From Dehalococcoidia bacterium (GTDB lineage Bacteria > Chloroflexota > Dehalococcoidia > Lucifugimonadales > SHYT01): 57,558 nucleotides of DNA. The first letter of the stretch is position 1; every line of letters begins with the position of its first letter. A program made the position numbers and the translations under genes. Shown here piece after piece: positions 25,597 to 33,988 of this stretch. The stretch is from positions 1-57,558 of the forward strand of contig SHYT01000010.1 of the NCBI GenBank assembly GCA_009692665.1, in the 5' to 3' direction. The notes beneath the pieces were generated by a model that saw only the letters and a program-made list of their open reading frames with translations, did no database searches and was not told the origin of the DNA.

Positions 25597-27000
25597 TTAG
25601 TCATTGGAGCGGGCCTGGTTTTCTGCTATGAGGTGCTTGGCTAGTTGGAGGGCGCGGGCTTTGGTTTCCAGGGAGACTTGTTGTTTGGTGTCCAGGTATT
25701 TTTTGAGGGCTTCTTCCGGGGCGAGCCCCGTTGCCGGGGTGCCGAGGCGGAGGCGCTTTTCACGGGCGACGTCGCGGGTGATGGCGACGACGGAGTAGGC
25801 GGGCTCGAGGGCTTTGCGGATAGCGCGGTCATCAAGGTGGCGCATGGCTTCTTCCGGGCCGGCGATGCGGACTCGCACCATGGCGTCCTGGATGGGCTTT
25901 TGGCTGATGGCCTGGAGGACTTTGGCGGTGGGGTCTGGGGTCTGGGTGACGTCTGCGTCTATGGTGACGAAGGGGCGGGATTGGACGGGGATGAACTGCC
26001 AGGTCATACGACGGGCTGTGCGGCTCGTAGGTGGGTGTCCGTTCATGGATTCGACAAGCTCACCACGAACGGGGGCGACTGATGCATCGCCTCGAAGGTC
26101 TTGAGACGACAGGACGATGTCGATGAGGCAGAAGCCTTTGGGGTCGCCTTCTTCTCCGAAGTCTACGGCTTGGAGACTGCCGGAGTAGACGGCGGGCGGG
26201 TTGTTGCCGATGACCTGGTGTTTGTGGAGGTGGCCGAGGGCGACGTAGTCGAAGGCGGGGAGGGCGACGGCGCTGCGCTGGAGGACGTGGTCGCGGCCGA
26301 GGGTCATGGGCTGCTCAGAGCCAGCGAGGCCGCCCATGACGGTGACGTGGCCGGCGAGGACGGCGGGGATGTCCGGGTCAAGGGTTTGGGCGGACTCCCA
26401 GATGCGGCGGGTGAGCTCATCTTCGACGAAGCGGGTGAGGTCTTCCATCGACTTGCCACGGTGTTCGTCACGGGCCATGAAGGCGCCTCGACGCACCCAG
26501 GGGACGGTGACGACCTGGAGGGGGCCGGAGGGGGTCTCTATGCGGAAGAGATCCACGCGGTCTGCGACGAGGATTTGGGGGACGGTGTCTGTGGCGCGGT
26601 GGAGGGTTGGGAAGATGTCCAGGGCGGTGGCGCGGCCGAGGCTGTGGGGCTGGTCATGGTTGCCGACGACGAGGAGGACGGGGATGCCGGCGGCGGCGAG
26701 GCGGGCGATGCGGCGGGCGAACTCTCGCTGCTGGGTCTGTGAGGGGTCACGGGACTTGTAGGCGTCGCCGCAGAAGAGGGCGACGTCTGCGTGGCGGGCG
26801 ATGGCCTGGTCTACGACCTGGTCTAGGGCGGCGAGGAAGTCCAGGAGGCGGGTGGAGAGGCCGGTGTAGGTGCGGTGCTTTTCCGCATCGGTCATGCCGG
26901 GGGCGAATGACGAGGGCAGCGCGGCGATGTCCTGCTCTGAGGCGGGACGTCCGTAGCTTTCCACGCCGATGTGTACGTCTGCGAAGTGGACTATGCGCAT
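25597..27000 (-). CDS. DNA repair exonuclease SbcD/Mre11-type with an in-frame repeat insertion
   Basis: 467-residue Mre11-family calcineurin-like phosphoesterase. The metal motifs are HFADVHIGVESYG (His, Asp), FCGDAYKSRD, VVGNHDQPHSLG, LAGHVTVMGG and ALGHLHKHQVI. The SbcC partner is not beside it. Residues about 295-330 contain an insertion, including APVRGELVESMNGHPP, between LIDIVLS and WQFIPVQSRPFVTID. The corresponding DNA at 26039-26072 is the same palindromic repeat found intergenically at 25478 and 46924. ATG at 27000. Confidence 0.9.
   Translation of the reverse strand: MRIVHFADVHIGVESYGRPASEQDIAALPSSFAPGMTDAEKHRTYTGLSTRLLDFLAALDQVVDQAIARHADVALFCGDAYKSRDPSQTQQREFARRIARLAAAGIPVLLVVGNHDQPHSLGRATALDIFPTLHRATDTVPQILVADRVDLFRIETPSGPLQVVTVPWVRRGAFMARDEHRGKSMEDLTRFVEDELTRRIWESAQTLDPDIPAVLAGHVTVMGGLAGSEQPMTLGRDHVLQRSAVALPAFDYVALGHLHKHQVIGNNPPAVYSGSLQAVDFGEEGDPKGFCLIDIVLSSQDLRGDASVAPVRGELVESMNGHPPTSRTARRMTWQFIPVQSRPFVTIDADVTQTPDPTAKVLQAISQKPIQDAMVRVRIAGPEEAMRHLDDRAIRKALEPAYSVVAITRDVAREKRLRLGTPATGLAPEEALKKYLDTKQQVSLETKARALQLAKHLIAENQARSND
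26039..26072. repeat. Palindromic repeat inside the SbcD coding sequence
   Basis: It shares arms CCGTTCATGG and ACCACGAACGG with the copies at 25478-25510 and 46924-46956; the loop differs (ATTCGACAAGCTC). It is read in frame on the minus strand as roughly PVRGELVESMNG. This is similar in concept to rickettsial palindromic elements. Confidence 0.85.
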
Positions 27001-27148
27001 GGCCTCTCCCCCTTACCCTCCCGACTCTCCGAGTGGGACTCCGTTGCGACTCCGCCTCTCCATCTGAGAGATGGCGAGGGGAGATAGCTGGTTGGACTCC
27101 TCATCCCTGGGGACATTGTAGCGGAGGGTGGCACTGTGCGGCCCGCCA

Positions 27149-27196
27149 ACCTCTCCCTAAATCCCTCCCCTGAAGCGGGAGGGACTTGGTGTTGGT
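27149..27196. repeat. CTCTCCC-type hairpin repeat copy
   Basis: The sequence CAACCTCTCCCTAAATCCCT is followed by a short loop and the complement GGGAGGGACTT. It resembles 29652-29765 and 27848-27908. Confidence 0.55.
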
Positions 27197-27847
27197 CGCT
27201 GGTCGGAAGGTGGCTGGTCAAGATGGAAACCGCCATCTGGGTGGGCTTTGGTGACGAACCGTAGCGCATTGTGTTACAACTGGCCCGCGTAGGATGGCAT
27301 GCTAAGGGTGTTGCAGAATGCTCCCGCTCCACCGAGCCGTGTTCTTTTGCTGGCAACAGGGAGGCAACAATAGCGATTTTTTGCAGGGCTCGCATTCTTT
27401 GCTCCTTTGTTCTTAGTGGCGTCTTGTCCGATAGGCGGATAGTATTTTGACTTATAGTATTGGTTTTGCATACGTATAGGGTTTGGTTATTGCCTTCTTC
27501 TAAGTATTCCGCCGCGGGGGATAGCAGGCAACTGTTGGCTGTCCGTGAGCGGATTGGGTTATGTAAAACCTGTGTGGGAACCCTTTTCCCCTCGCCCACA
27601 CCCCGCCCACCTAACCCCCTCCTTCGCCCTGTTGTAGACAGTCGGGTACTACTGCGCTCCGCCCTACTGTGAGCAGTCGGGTAACACTCAGGGCAAGCTC
27701 TAAAAGGAAGGGAGAGCACGCACCCGCCCCGCTTGACCTTGGCAGGGGGGCAGATACAGAGAGGATAACGCCGCGCGGGCGTGGGTCAAGGGGATGTTGT
27801 CCAACATAAGGGACGATGGGTATTTGTGATGCATACTTACGCCCCAA

Positions 27848-27908
27848 CTCGACCTCTCCCTTAGTCCCTCTCTCCAAATGGCGAGGGAAGTTTATTGGTT
27901 AGTTTGAC
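27848..27908. repeat. CTCTCCC-type repeat copy, diverged
   Basis: GACCTCTCCCTTAGTCCCTC, then CTCTCCAAATGGCGAGGGAA and the tail ATTGGTTAGTTTGAC. The tail matches the ATTGGTCGTTTGGAC at the end of the 29.7-kb copy. Confidence 0.55.
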
Positions 27909-28051
27909 TGTTTGTTAGAGATGCCCCTCGATCCCTCGGGATAAACTTCGGCGTGTCCTCAGCATGACAATGAAAAGCGGGGTCTGACGAAGGGGATGTG
28001 GTTGCCGACGGAACGCTAGAGGCGAGGTTTCCCTCGCCCCTGCGGGTATGG

Positions 28052-29626
28052 TTAGAGGCCGAGTTTTTCTTGGATGACGGTTTCCAGGTCGGCGATGGGG
28101 ACGCGGGTCTGGGTCATGGCGTCGCGGTCACGGATGGTGACGGCGCGGTCTTCCAGGGAGTCAAAATCTACGGTGACGCAGAGGGGAGTGCCGAGCTCGT
28201 CGAAGCGGCGGTAGCGGCGGCCGATGGACTGGGCGTCATCGAACTCGATGGGCCAGCGGCCTTTTTGTTTGAGGGCTTGGTAGACCTCCCGCGCAAGGGG
28301 AGTGAGCTTTTCGTTGCGGGACAGGGGCAGGACTGCGGCCTTGATGGGGGCGAGCGCCGGGTGCAGGTGGAGGACGACGCGCTTCTCTCCTGGTCCTGAG
28401 GCCGATGGAACCTGCTCTTCGTCGTAAGCGTCGCAGAGGAAGGCGAGCGTGCCGCGGTCGGCGCCGGCGGAGGGCTCGATGACGTAGGGGGTGATGTGCT
28501 CCTTGGTGTCCTCGTCAAAGTACTGGAGCTTCTGGCCGCTGAACTTGGTGTGCTGGGTGAGGTCGTAGTCGGAGCGGCTGGCGATGCCTTCCAGCTCGGC
28601 CCAGCCCCAGGGGAACTTGTACTCCAGGTCAGTGGTGCCCTTGGAGTAGTGGGATAGCTCTTCCTTCTCATGCTTGCGCTTGCGGAGGTTTTCGCGGCGC
28701 ATGCCGAGCTTGATGTACCACTCGTAGCGCTCATCGATCCAGCGCTGGTGCCACTCTTCGTCGGTGCCGGGCTTCACGAAAAACTCCAGCTCCATCTGCT
28801 CGAACTCACGGGTGCGGAAGGTGAAGTTGCCGGGCGTGATTTCGTTGCGGAAGGACTTGCCGATCTGGGCGATGCCGAAGGGGAGCTTTTTGCGCGTGGC
28901 GGTGAGGACGTTGTTAAAGTTGACGAAGATGCCTTGCGCGGTCTCCGGGCGCAGGTACACTTCCGTGGCGGTTGCGCGGACGGGGCCGAGGAAGGTGGAG
29001 AGCATGAGGTTTGCGGCGGCGGGATCTGACAGTGTGGCGCCACAGGACGGGCAGGGGCCGTTCTTGCTGTCAGCGAGCTTGCGGGCTAGCTCAAGGAACG
29101 CTTCGTCGGCGGAGTCGAAGTCCACGGTGACGGCGCCGCCGGTGGCGACGGATGCGGTGAGCGCGGGCTTCTGGACGACGGCGAGGTTGGGTGCGGCTTT
29201 TTTGCCGTCGCCTTCCGCCCAGCGCTGGAGCTGTCGCGCGCCGTCGGCCTTGCGGAGCGCACGACGGAGGGAGAGCCACCACTCGGACGTCCAGAGAAGG
29301 TCGGCCAGGTGGTCAGCGCGCCAGTTGCGGCCGCAGGCGGGGCAGTTCTGGAAGGGGTCGCTGAAGTTGCCGGTGTGGCCGCTGGCTTCCCAGGTGCGCG
29401 GGTGCATGACGATGGCGGCGTCGAGGCCGACGACGTCGTCGCGCTTGAGGACGGTCTCACGCCACCAGGCTTCTTTGACGTTGCGCTTGAGCTCGACGCC
29501 GACGGGGCCGTAGTCCCAGGCGTTGGCGAGGCCGCCGTAGATTTCGCTGCCGGGGAAAACGAAGCCACGCCGCTTTGCAAGCGAGACGATGGTCTCCAGG
29601 TCAACGTGCTCAATGGTTCTGGCCAC
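28052..29626 (-). CDS. glyQS: Glycyl-tRNA synthetase, single-chain type
   Basis: Charges tRNA-Gly. It has 524 residues of the class II alpha2 (eukaryote/archaea/Gram-positive) form. Motif 1 region: IYGGLANAWDYGPVGVELK. Motif 2: FRNEITPGNFTFRTREFEQMELEFF. Motif 3 lies in the anticodon-side GADRGTLAFLCDAY. Two cysteine pairs (CPACGRNW and CPSCGATL) may bind zinc. The GTG at 29626 has GGAGG 5 bases upstream. The longer open frame to 29713 crosses a repeat element. Confidence 0.95.
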   Translation of the reverse strand: MARTIEHVDLETIVSLAKRRGFVFPGSEIYGGLANAWDYGPVGVELKRNVKEAWWRETVLKRDDVVGLDAAIVMHPRTWEASGHTGNFSDPFQNCPACGRNWRADHLADLLWTSEWWLSLRRALRKADGARQLQRWAEGDGKKAAPNLAVVQKPALTASVATGGAVTVDFDSADEAFLELARKLADSKNGPCPSCGATLSDPAAANLMLSTFLGPVRATATEVYLRPETAQGIFVNFNNVLTATRKKLPFGIAQIGKSFRNEITPGNFTFRTREFEQMELEFFVKPGTDEEWHQRWIDERYEWYIKLGMRRENLRKRKHEKEELSHYSKGTTDLEYKFPWGWAELEGIASRSDYDLTQHTKFSGQKLQYFDEDTKEHITPYVIEPSAGADRGTLAFLCDAYDEEQVPSASGPGEKRVVLHLHPALAPIKAAVLPLSRNEKLTPLAREVYQALKQKGRWPIEFDDAQSIGRRYRRFDELGTPLCVTVDFDSLEDRAVTIRDRDAMTQTRVPIADLETVIQEKLGL

Positions 29627-29651
29627 GATATCCTCCGACTGGTAGTTCGCC

Positions 29652-29765
29652 GCCCCACCAACCTCACCCCGTTCGACTCCACTCAGGGTCTGCGACCTAA
29701 ATCCCTCTCCCACGAGGAGAGGGATTTCCCATCACCTTTTGGAGAGTGGATTGGTCGTTTGGACT
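29652..29765. repeat. CTCTCCC-type hairpin repeat, largest copy; also a likely terminator
   Basis: It contains a 12-bp perfect stem (29700-29711 with 29717-29728) around CACGA, between the frameshifted membrane gene and glyQS. The 5' part GTTCGACTCCACTCAGGGTC is the inverse of the GTCGCAGACYCC element near 20.97 and 21.15 kb. The right end encodes the last ~10 residues (VQTTNPLSKR) of the upstream reading frame. Confidence 0.7.
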
Positions 29766-30734
29766 AGGTGGGTTAGTGGGTGAAATTTATGCCTGTGAAC
29801 AGGGTAGTGGACGGGCTGACAGAGCGCAACTGGCGTCGTTGTAGGTTGTGTAGGGACACGGGGCGAGTTCGCGGTTCTTTCGTAGCGAGTTCTTAACGAT
29901 TGATGCCTGGTTTTGATGCAAGCGGATGGGATGCTGGTGGTGCCAAGGAGAAGGACTGCAAGGACCGTGAGGGCTGTGGTGACTGCCTCGCGCAGGTCGG
30001 GCGGCGGCGGTGGCGGCTCAGCGGGCAACTTGGCTTTCACGATGTCCACTTCTTGCGTGGCTAAAGATGCCAGCAGGCCCATAGCGGCATCGTCTGAGAT
30101 ATCAGAGCGCGGGCCCGCCTGGAGGAATATGCCGATCTGCTGTGTCGCCGTGCGGAACGCGAAGGTACGCGCGCCGCCTTCAAAGGTGTGTTTGCATGCC
30201 TTGGTTCCCGCTCCCACAATGGTGGCAGTAGTAGCCGCGCTGGTGAGTGGCATCCTGGCGCCTGGCTGGGGCGTGAAGTCGCAGCTCCCGGCCTCCACCG
30301 TACACCTTGGGGTCCGCCACGACGTAGAGGCGAATATCCACCCAGGCGTAGCCCCCCCCTATAGTTGAACGATTCGAGAACTCCCGCTCCCATCTCACTT
30401 GGGACGCGCTTATCGGCTCGTCTTGTGTGATGTGGTAGCCAGTGAGGGGTACCTTGTCTAGTGGAAGGGCCAGAGCTTTGATAGGCACCTGCAAAGAATC
30501 TGGCGACTGGGGCGGCGCCGGCAGGTTGCCAATGAGGATGATGCCCAGAGTGAATACCGCCGCGCCCACGCCTATGCATACGCCAGAGAGGATGGCCTGC
30601 CGGCGCTGCTTGTAGTCCAAGGTGACCCAGATGAGCCCGGCTGACACGGCCAGGGCGCCGGTCAGGGCAAGTAGGATGAACACAACCGGAAGGCGCTGTT
30701 CCCTAGCGACGCTCTCTTTTGGTGTGCCGGACAC
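29732..30734 (-). pseudogene. Hypothetical membrane-anchored protein split by a frameshift
   Basis: The first frame (GTG at 30734) gives two transmembrane helices (VVFILLALTGALAVSAGLIW and AILSGVCIGVGAAVFTLGII), then an extracytoplasmic segment to WVDIRLYVVADPKVYGGG. From about 30310 a second frame continues SCDFTPQPGARMPLTSAATT... to a C-terminal helix TTALTVLAVLLLGTTS. One extra base in GGCCGGGAGC near 30305 explains the shift; removing it gives PKVYGGGSCDFTPQPG. The family is unrecognised. A run of eight Gs near 30350 is a second weak spot. Confidence 0.65.
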
Positions 30735-30755
30735 ACGGTAGTCTGGCGCATAATA

Positions 30756-30774
30756 TCACATCACCCAGATGTGA
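30756..30774. promoter_or_regulatory. Inverted repeat in a divergent promoter region
   Basis: TCACATC, 5 bases, GATGTGA is a perfect 7-bp dyad between the divergent membrane-protein gene and the MBL-fold gene. It overlaps a possible minus-strand -10 (TATTAT). It is an operator candidate; the regulator is unknown. Confidence 0.35.
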
Positions 30775-30817
30775 CGGCGCGGGAAAATGTGCCGCGTACT
30801 TTTGGTTTGAGGTGGAT

Positions 30818-31462
30818 ATGCTGCTGAAGACGATTGTGGTGGGCGCGCTGGCGACGAACTGTTACCTGCTGGCGGACGAGATCGCGGGGGAGGCGCTGGT
30901 GGTGGACCCGGGCGCGGAGGGCGAGCAGGTGGCGCGCGCGCTGGTGGACGCCGGGCTGCGGCCGGTGCTAGTGGTGAGCACGCACAGCCATTTTGACCAC
31001 ACGGGCGGCGTTCGGGCGCTGCGCGAGGCGTACTCGAAGGCTAAACAGGTGCCGCCGCCGTACGGGACGCATGCGAACGACGCGGTGACACTAGGTCGGG
31101 GCGAGGCGCTCCGGCAGGCGTTTCCGGGGTTTCAGAACCCCCCACCGCCAGAGCGGTCGCTTCGGGACGGGGAGGTGGTTATGGTGGGGGCGTTGCACGT
31201 GCTGGTGCTGGAGACGCCGGGGCATACGCTGGGGAGTGTGTGCCTGTACGTGGCGAGCGAGCACGTGGTATTCACCGGGGACACGCTCTTTCAGATGAGT
31301 ATTGGGCGGACGGATTTTCCGGGCGGGAATCGGGAGCAGGAGCTGACGAGCATTCGGACGAAGCTACTGGTCCTGCCGGAGGAGACGCGGGTGTATCCGG
31401 GGCACGGGCCGAGCACGACGATAGGGCAGGAGAAACGCCTGAACCCTTTCCTGCGGAGCTAA
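30818..31462 (+). CDS. MBL-fold metallo-hydrolase (glyoxalase II/YcbL-like)
   Basis: 214 residues. The metal-binding motif is VSTHSHFDHTGGVRAL, followed by LETPGHTLGSVCLY, VFTGDTLFQMSIGRTDFPGG and VYPGHGPSTTIGQEK. The short size and lack of the HAGH C-terminal domain fit YcbL-type thioesterase/persulfide-dioxygenase relatives, so the exact reaction is open. The ATG at 30818 has GAGGTGG upstream. Confidence 0.88.
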   Translation: MLLKTIVVGALATNCYLLADEIAGEALVVDPGAEGEQVARALVDAGLRPVLVVSTHSHFDHTGGVRALREAYSKAKQVPPPYGTHANDAVTLGRGEALRQAFPGFQNPPPPERSLRDGEVVMVGALHVLVLETPGHTLGSVCLYVASEHVVFTGDTLFQMSIGRTDFPGGNREQELTSIRTKLLVLPEETRVYPGHGPSTTIGQEKRLNPFLRS

Positions 31463-31602
31463 GGCGCCGGGCGAGGCTGCGGAATCTGAGGGGCATTCAA
31501 GAAGGTAATGCCTGGTCGCAGGTACGTTCACTCAGGTCTGATTGGGCGGCAAGTCAAACGTTTTTTCAATCACAAGTTGGCTTTCCTCCTCGGCTTGGCC
31601 TG

Positions 31603-31630
31603 TTGACAATCGTTAGGGCTTGAAGATACT
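31603..31630 (+). promoter_or_regulatory. Putative promoter of the zur/znu locus
   Basis: TTGACA at 31603-31608, a 16-base spacer, and GATACT at 31625-31630. Initiation near 31637 leaves room for the GAGG ribosome-binding site before the zur ATG. Confidence 0.6.
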
Positions 31631-31662
31631 CTTTGGGGGCGTATCGATATGAGGTATCATTA

Positions 31663-32094
31663 ATGGCGACTGCTCAAGGGAATCCGCTCACTGACATATT
31701 CCTCAGTCGCTTGGACGAGGGCGGCTATAGGGTTACAGAGTCCAGGCAAGAAGTGGCCCTCGCGGTCTTTCGACAGCAGGACCACTTCTCCGTGGAAGAC
31801 ATCTGCCGACTGCTGCCGACGGTGGGGCGGGCAACGGTCTTCCGCAACATCAAGCTTATGCTGGAGATGAACCTGGTCTGCCGGGTTGTGTTGGAAGATG
31901 GCGGCGTACAGTACCAGGTGGCGGAGCGCCGGCATCACCACCATTTGGTATGCACCCGGTGCGGACGGACTACTGACCTTCTTGGCTGCGATTTTGAGGA
32001 TGAACTCAGGGCAAAGGCCAAGGCCCAAGGGATGCTTCTGGAAAGCCACCGGTTGGAGGTGTACGGCCGCTGCACGGAGTGTCAGGCTGCCTAG
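31663..32094 (+). CDS. zur: Fur-family metalloregulator, probably Zur
   Basis: 143-residue Fur-type repressor. The winged-helix DNA-binding domain (residues about 10-80) includes YRVTESRQEVALAVF and RATVFRNIKLMLEMNLV. The regulatory metal site is in ERRHHHHLVCTRCG, and structural zinc is bound by the Cys pairs CTRC and CTEC. It is followed directly by a znuACB-type transporter, so zinc sensing is the best reading; Mur or Fur specificity cannot be excluded. ATG at 31663 with GAGG 8 bases upstream. Confidence 0.88.
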   Translation: MATAQGNPLTDIFLSRLDEGGYRVTESRQEVALAVFRQQDHFSVEDICRLLPTVGRATVFRNIKLMLEMNLVCRVVLEDGGVQYQVAERRHHHHLVCTRCGRTTDLLGCDFEDELRAKAKAQGMLLESHRLEVYGRCTECQAA

Positions 32095-32116
32095 GGCGCC
32101 ATTACCCGTAGCCAGC

Positions 32117-32148
32117 GTCTCGTATCATTTCATGGCGAATAATGAGAC
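32117..32148. promoter_or_regulatory. Imperfect dyad upstream of znuA, possible Zur operator
   Basis: GTCTCGTATCATT and AATAATGAGAC form an imperfect inverted repeat around a 7- to 8-base centre. It sits between zur and znuA, 31 bases before the znuA ATG. No experimentally known box is implied. Confidence 0.3.
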
Positions 32149-32179
32149 TTCATATCAATATGTGGAGGTAGTTGATACC

Positions 32180-33103
32180 ATGTCCCAAGCACGCTTTCGC
32201 TTCATTCCCGGTCTGGTAGTACTCGCGCTCGTAACGGTGGCCGTACTCGCAACGGCGTGTTCCACAGGGGGCGCTTCAAGCGGCAAAGGGGTGAAAGTGG
32301 TAGCCATTGAGAACTTCTGGGGCAGCATCGCCACCCAGGTAGGCGGGAGCCACGTCCAGGTCACCAATATCATCAACAATCCGAATGCCGACCCACACGA
32401 CTATGAGCCGACGGCGGCAGACGCCCGCGCCATTGCGGATGCTCAATATGTCATCGTCAACGGCGCAGGGTATGACGCGTGGGCGGACAAATTGCTGGCG
32501 GCAAACCCGTCAAAGAGCCGGAAGGTGCTGAACATTGGCGATGCCCTGGGCAAGAAGGAAGGCGATAACCCCCATCTTTGGTACAGCCCCGAGTATGTGA
32601 TGACAGTCGCGGGCAGGATACGGGATGATTTGAAGACGATTGACTCGGCCAACGCGAGCGCTTATGACCAGGCTGAGCAGCAGTACATCAGCGTGGGGCT
32701 GAAACAATACACCAGCCACATCAACGATATCAAGGCAAAGTATGCGGGCACGCCGGTTGGAGCAACCGAGAGCATCTTCTCCTATTTGGCTCCGGCGCTA
32801 GGGCTGAACCTCATAACACCTCCCTCTTACTTGAACGCTGTCTCCGCAGGGGAAGACGTCACGGCCTCCGACGAGGCAACGGTCGAAAAGCAAATCGGCC
32901 AAAAGCAAATCAAAATCCTTGTGTACAATAGCCAAAACACACCGCCCAACGTGCAGCTTCTTATCGATAAGGCAAAGGCGGCCGGCATACCCGTAGCGAC
33001 GGTCAATGAGACGCTGACGCCCGCAACGGCTTCACTCCAAGACTGGCAATCGGCCCAATTGCAGGGCATAGCGGATGCCCTGCAGAAAGCGACGGGAAAG
33101 TGA
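32180..33103 (+). CDS. znuA: Zinc (metal) ABC transporter substrate-binding lipoprotein
   Basis: 307-residue cluster A-I solute-binding lipoprotein. The signal peptide ends in the lipobox VLATAC. Metal ligands resemble the ZnuA/MntA pattern: DPHDYEPT (His), DNPHLWYSP (His), and ATESIFSYLAP, with Glu where ZnuA has His. The usual fourth-ligand Asp is replaced near VATVNETLTP. There is no His-rich loop. The ATG at 32180 has GGAGG about 11 bases upstream; ATG 32132 is an alternative. Confidence 0.88.
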   Translation: MSQARFRFIPGLVVLALVTVAVLATACSTGGASSGKGVKVVAIENFWGSIATQVGGSHVQVTNIINNPNADPHDYEPTAADARAIADAQYVIVNGAGYDAWADKLLAANPSKSRKVLNIGDALGKKEGDNPHLWYSPEYVMTVAGRIRDDLKTIDSANASAYDQAEQQYISVGLKQYTSHINDIKAKYAGTPVGATESIFSYLAPALGLNLITPPSYLNAVSAGEDVTASDEATVEKQIGQKQIKILVYNSQNTPPNVQLLIDKAKAAGIPVATVNETLTPATASLQDWQSAQLQGIADALQKATGK

Positions 33104-33124
33104 CATATTCGCAAGGCAGGGCCT

Positions 33125-33988
33125 GTGAAACCTGTTAACTCCGCAGCAGGCGGAGCGACAGGAAATGGCGAAACCGGCCCCGTGGTTCAGGTCGCCGGCG
33201 CCGCGGTCCGCTTGGGGGGCCGCACCATCTGGGAGCACGTGGATCTGGAAGTATGGCCCGGCGAATTCATCGCCATCCTTGGGCCAAACGGGTCAGGCAA
33301 ATCGACTCTGATCAAGGCGATCTTAGGCCTCTTGCCCCTGCAAGCAGGAAGTATTTCTGTGCTTGGCCAGCCCGCCCGACGCGGCCATCCAGAGATCGGC
33401 TACGTTCCGCAGCGGCGGCACTTCGAAGCTGACGTGCGCGTCAGGGGCCGTGACGTTGTGCGCCTTGGGCTTGATGGCGTCCGGTGGGGATTGCCGCTGC
33501 CGTTCGTGCAACGAGGGCGGGCGCGCTCATTTGAAAAACAAGTGCAGGACGTCATCGAGAGTGTCGGCGCCGCCGCTTACGCGGACCGTCCCATCGGTGA
33601 ACTGTCCGGCGGTGAACAGCAACGCTTGCTCATCGCCCAGGCGTTGGTCACCCATCCACGGTTGCTGGCGCTTGACGAACCACTGGACAGCCTGGACATC
33701 CAAAACCAGCAGGCAGTCGCCGGGCTCATCCGCGGCATTGCGCGGGACACAGGAGCCGCGGTGCTCCTGGTTGCGCACGACGTGAATCCAATCTTGTCCG
33801 CGCTTGACCGCGTAGTGTACATGGCGGGCGGCCGAGTGGCTGTGGGCACTCCCGAAGAGGTCGTCACCAGTGAAACACTGTCCAAGCTGTACGGCTCTCC
33901 CGTTGAGGTGCTGCACGCGAGCGATGGCAGCGTAGTAGTCGTAGGCCATCCGGGCGAGGAAGAAGTGTTTCACCATGACCGCCATTGA
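33125..33988 (+). CDS. znuC: Zinc ABC transporter ATP-binding protein
   Basis: 287 residues. Walker A is ILGPNGSGKSTLIKAILG, the Q-loop IGYVPQRRHFEADVRV, the signature LSGGEQQRLLIAQAL, Walker B LLALDEPLDSLD, and the H-loop VAHDVNPI. It has a short N-terminal polar extension. The start is GTG at 33125. Its last 14 bases overlap the first permease gene, so expression is coupled. Confidence 0.93.
   Translation: MKPVNSAAGGATGNGETGPVVQVAGAAVRLGGRTIWEHVDLEVWPGEFIAILGPNGSGKSTLIKAILGLLPLQAGSISVLGQPARRGHPEIGYVPQRRHFEADVRVRGRDVVRLGLDGVRWGLPLPFVQRGRARSFEKQVQDVIESVGAAAYADRPIGELSGGEQQRLLIAQALVTHPRLLALDEPLDSLDIQNQQAVAGLIRGIARDTGAAVLLVAHDVNPILSALDRVVYMAGGRVAVGTPEEVVTSETLSKLYGSPVEVLHASDGSVVVVGHPGEEEVFHHDRH

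Larger units (their letters stand above)
27001..28051. other. 1.05-kb non-coding, repeat-rich region between the SbcD and glyQS genes
   Basis: I see no supported gene. It has at least three diverged copies of a CCTCTCCC...CCCTC...GAGGGA element (27003-27098, 27149-27196, 27848-27908). An AT-richer segment occupies about 27265-27560. An imperfect direct repeat of about 30 bases (GTAGACAGTCGGGTA / GTGAGCAGTCGGGTA) lies at 27627-27685. An element ending in CTCAGCATGACA ends near 27970. Confidence 0.6.

Noticed and set aside
26101-26742. Frame opposite the SbcD gene
   Set aside because: Gly/Asp-rich antisense shadow of the nuclease gene.
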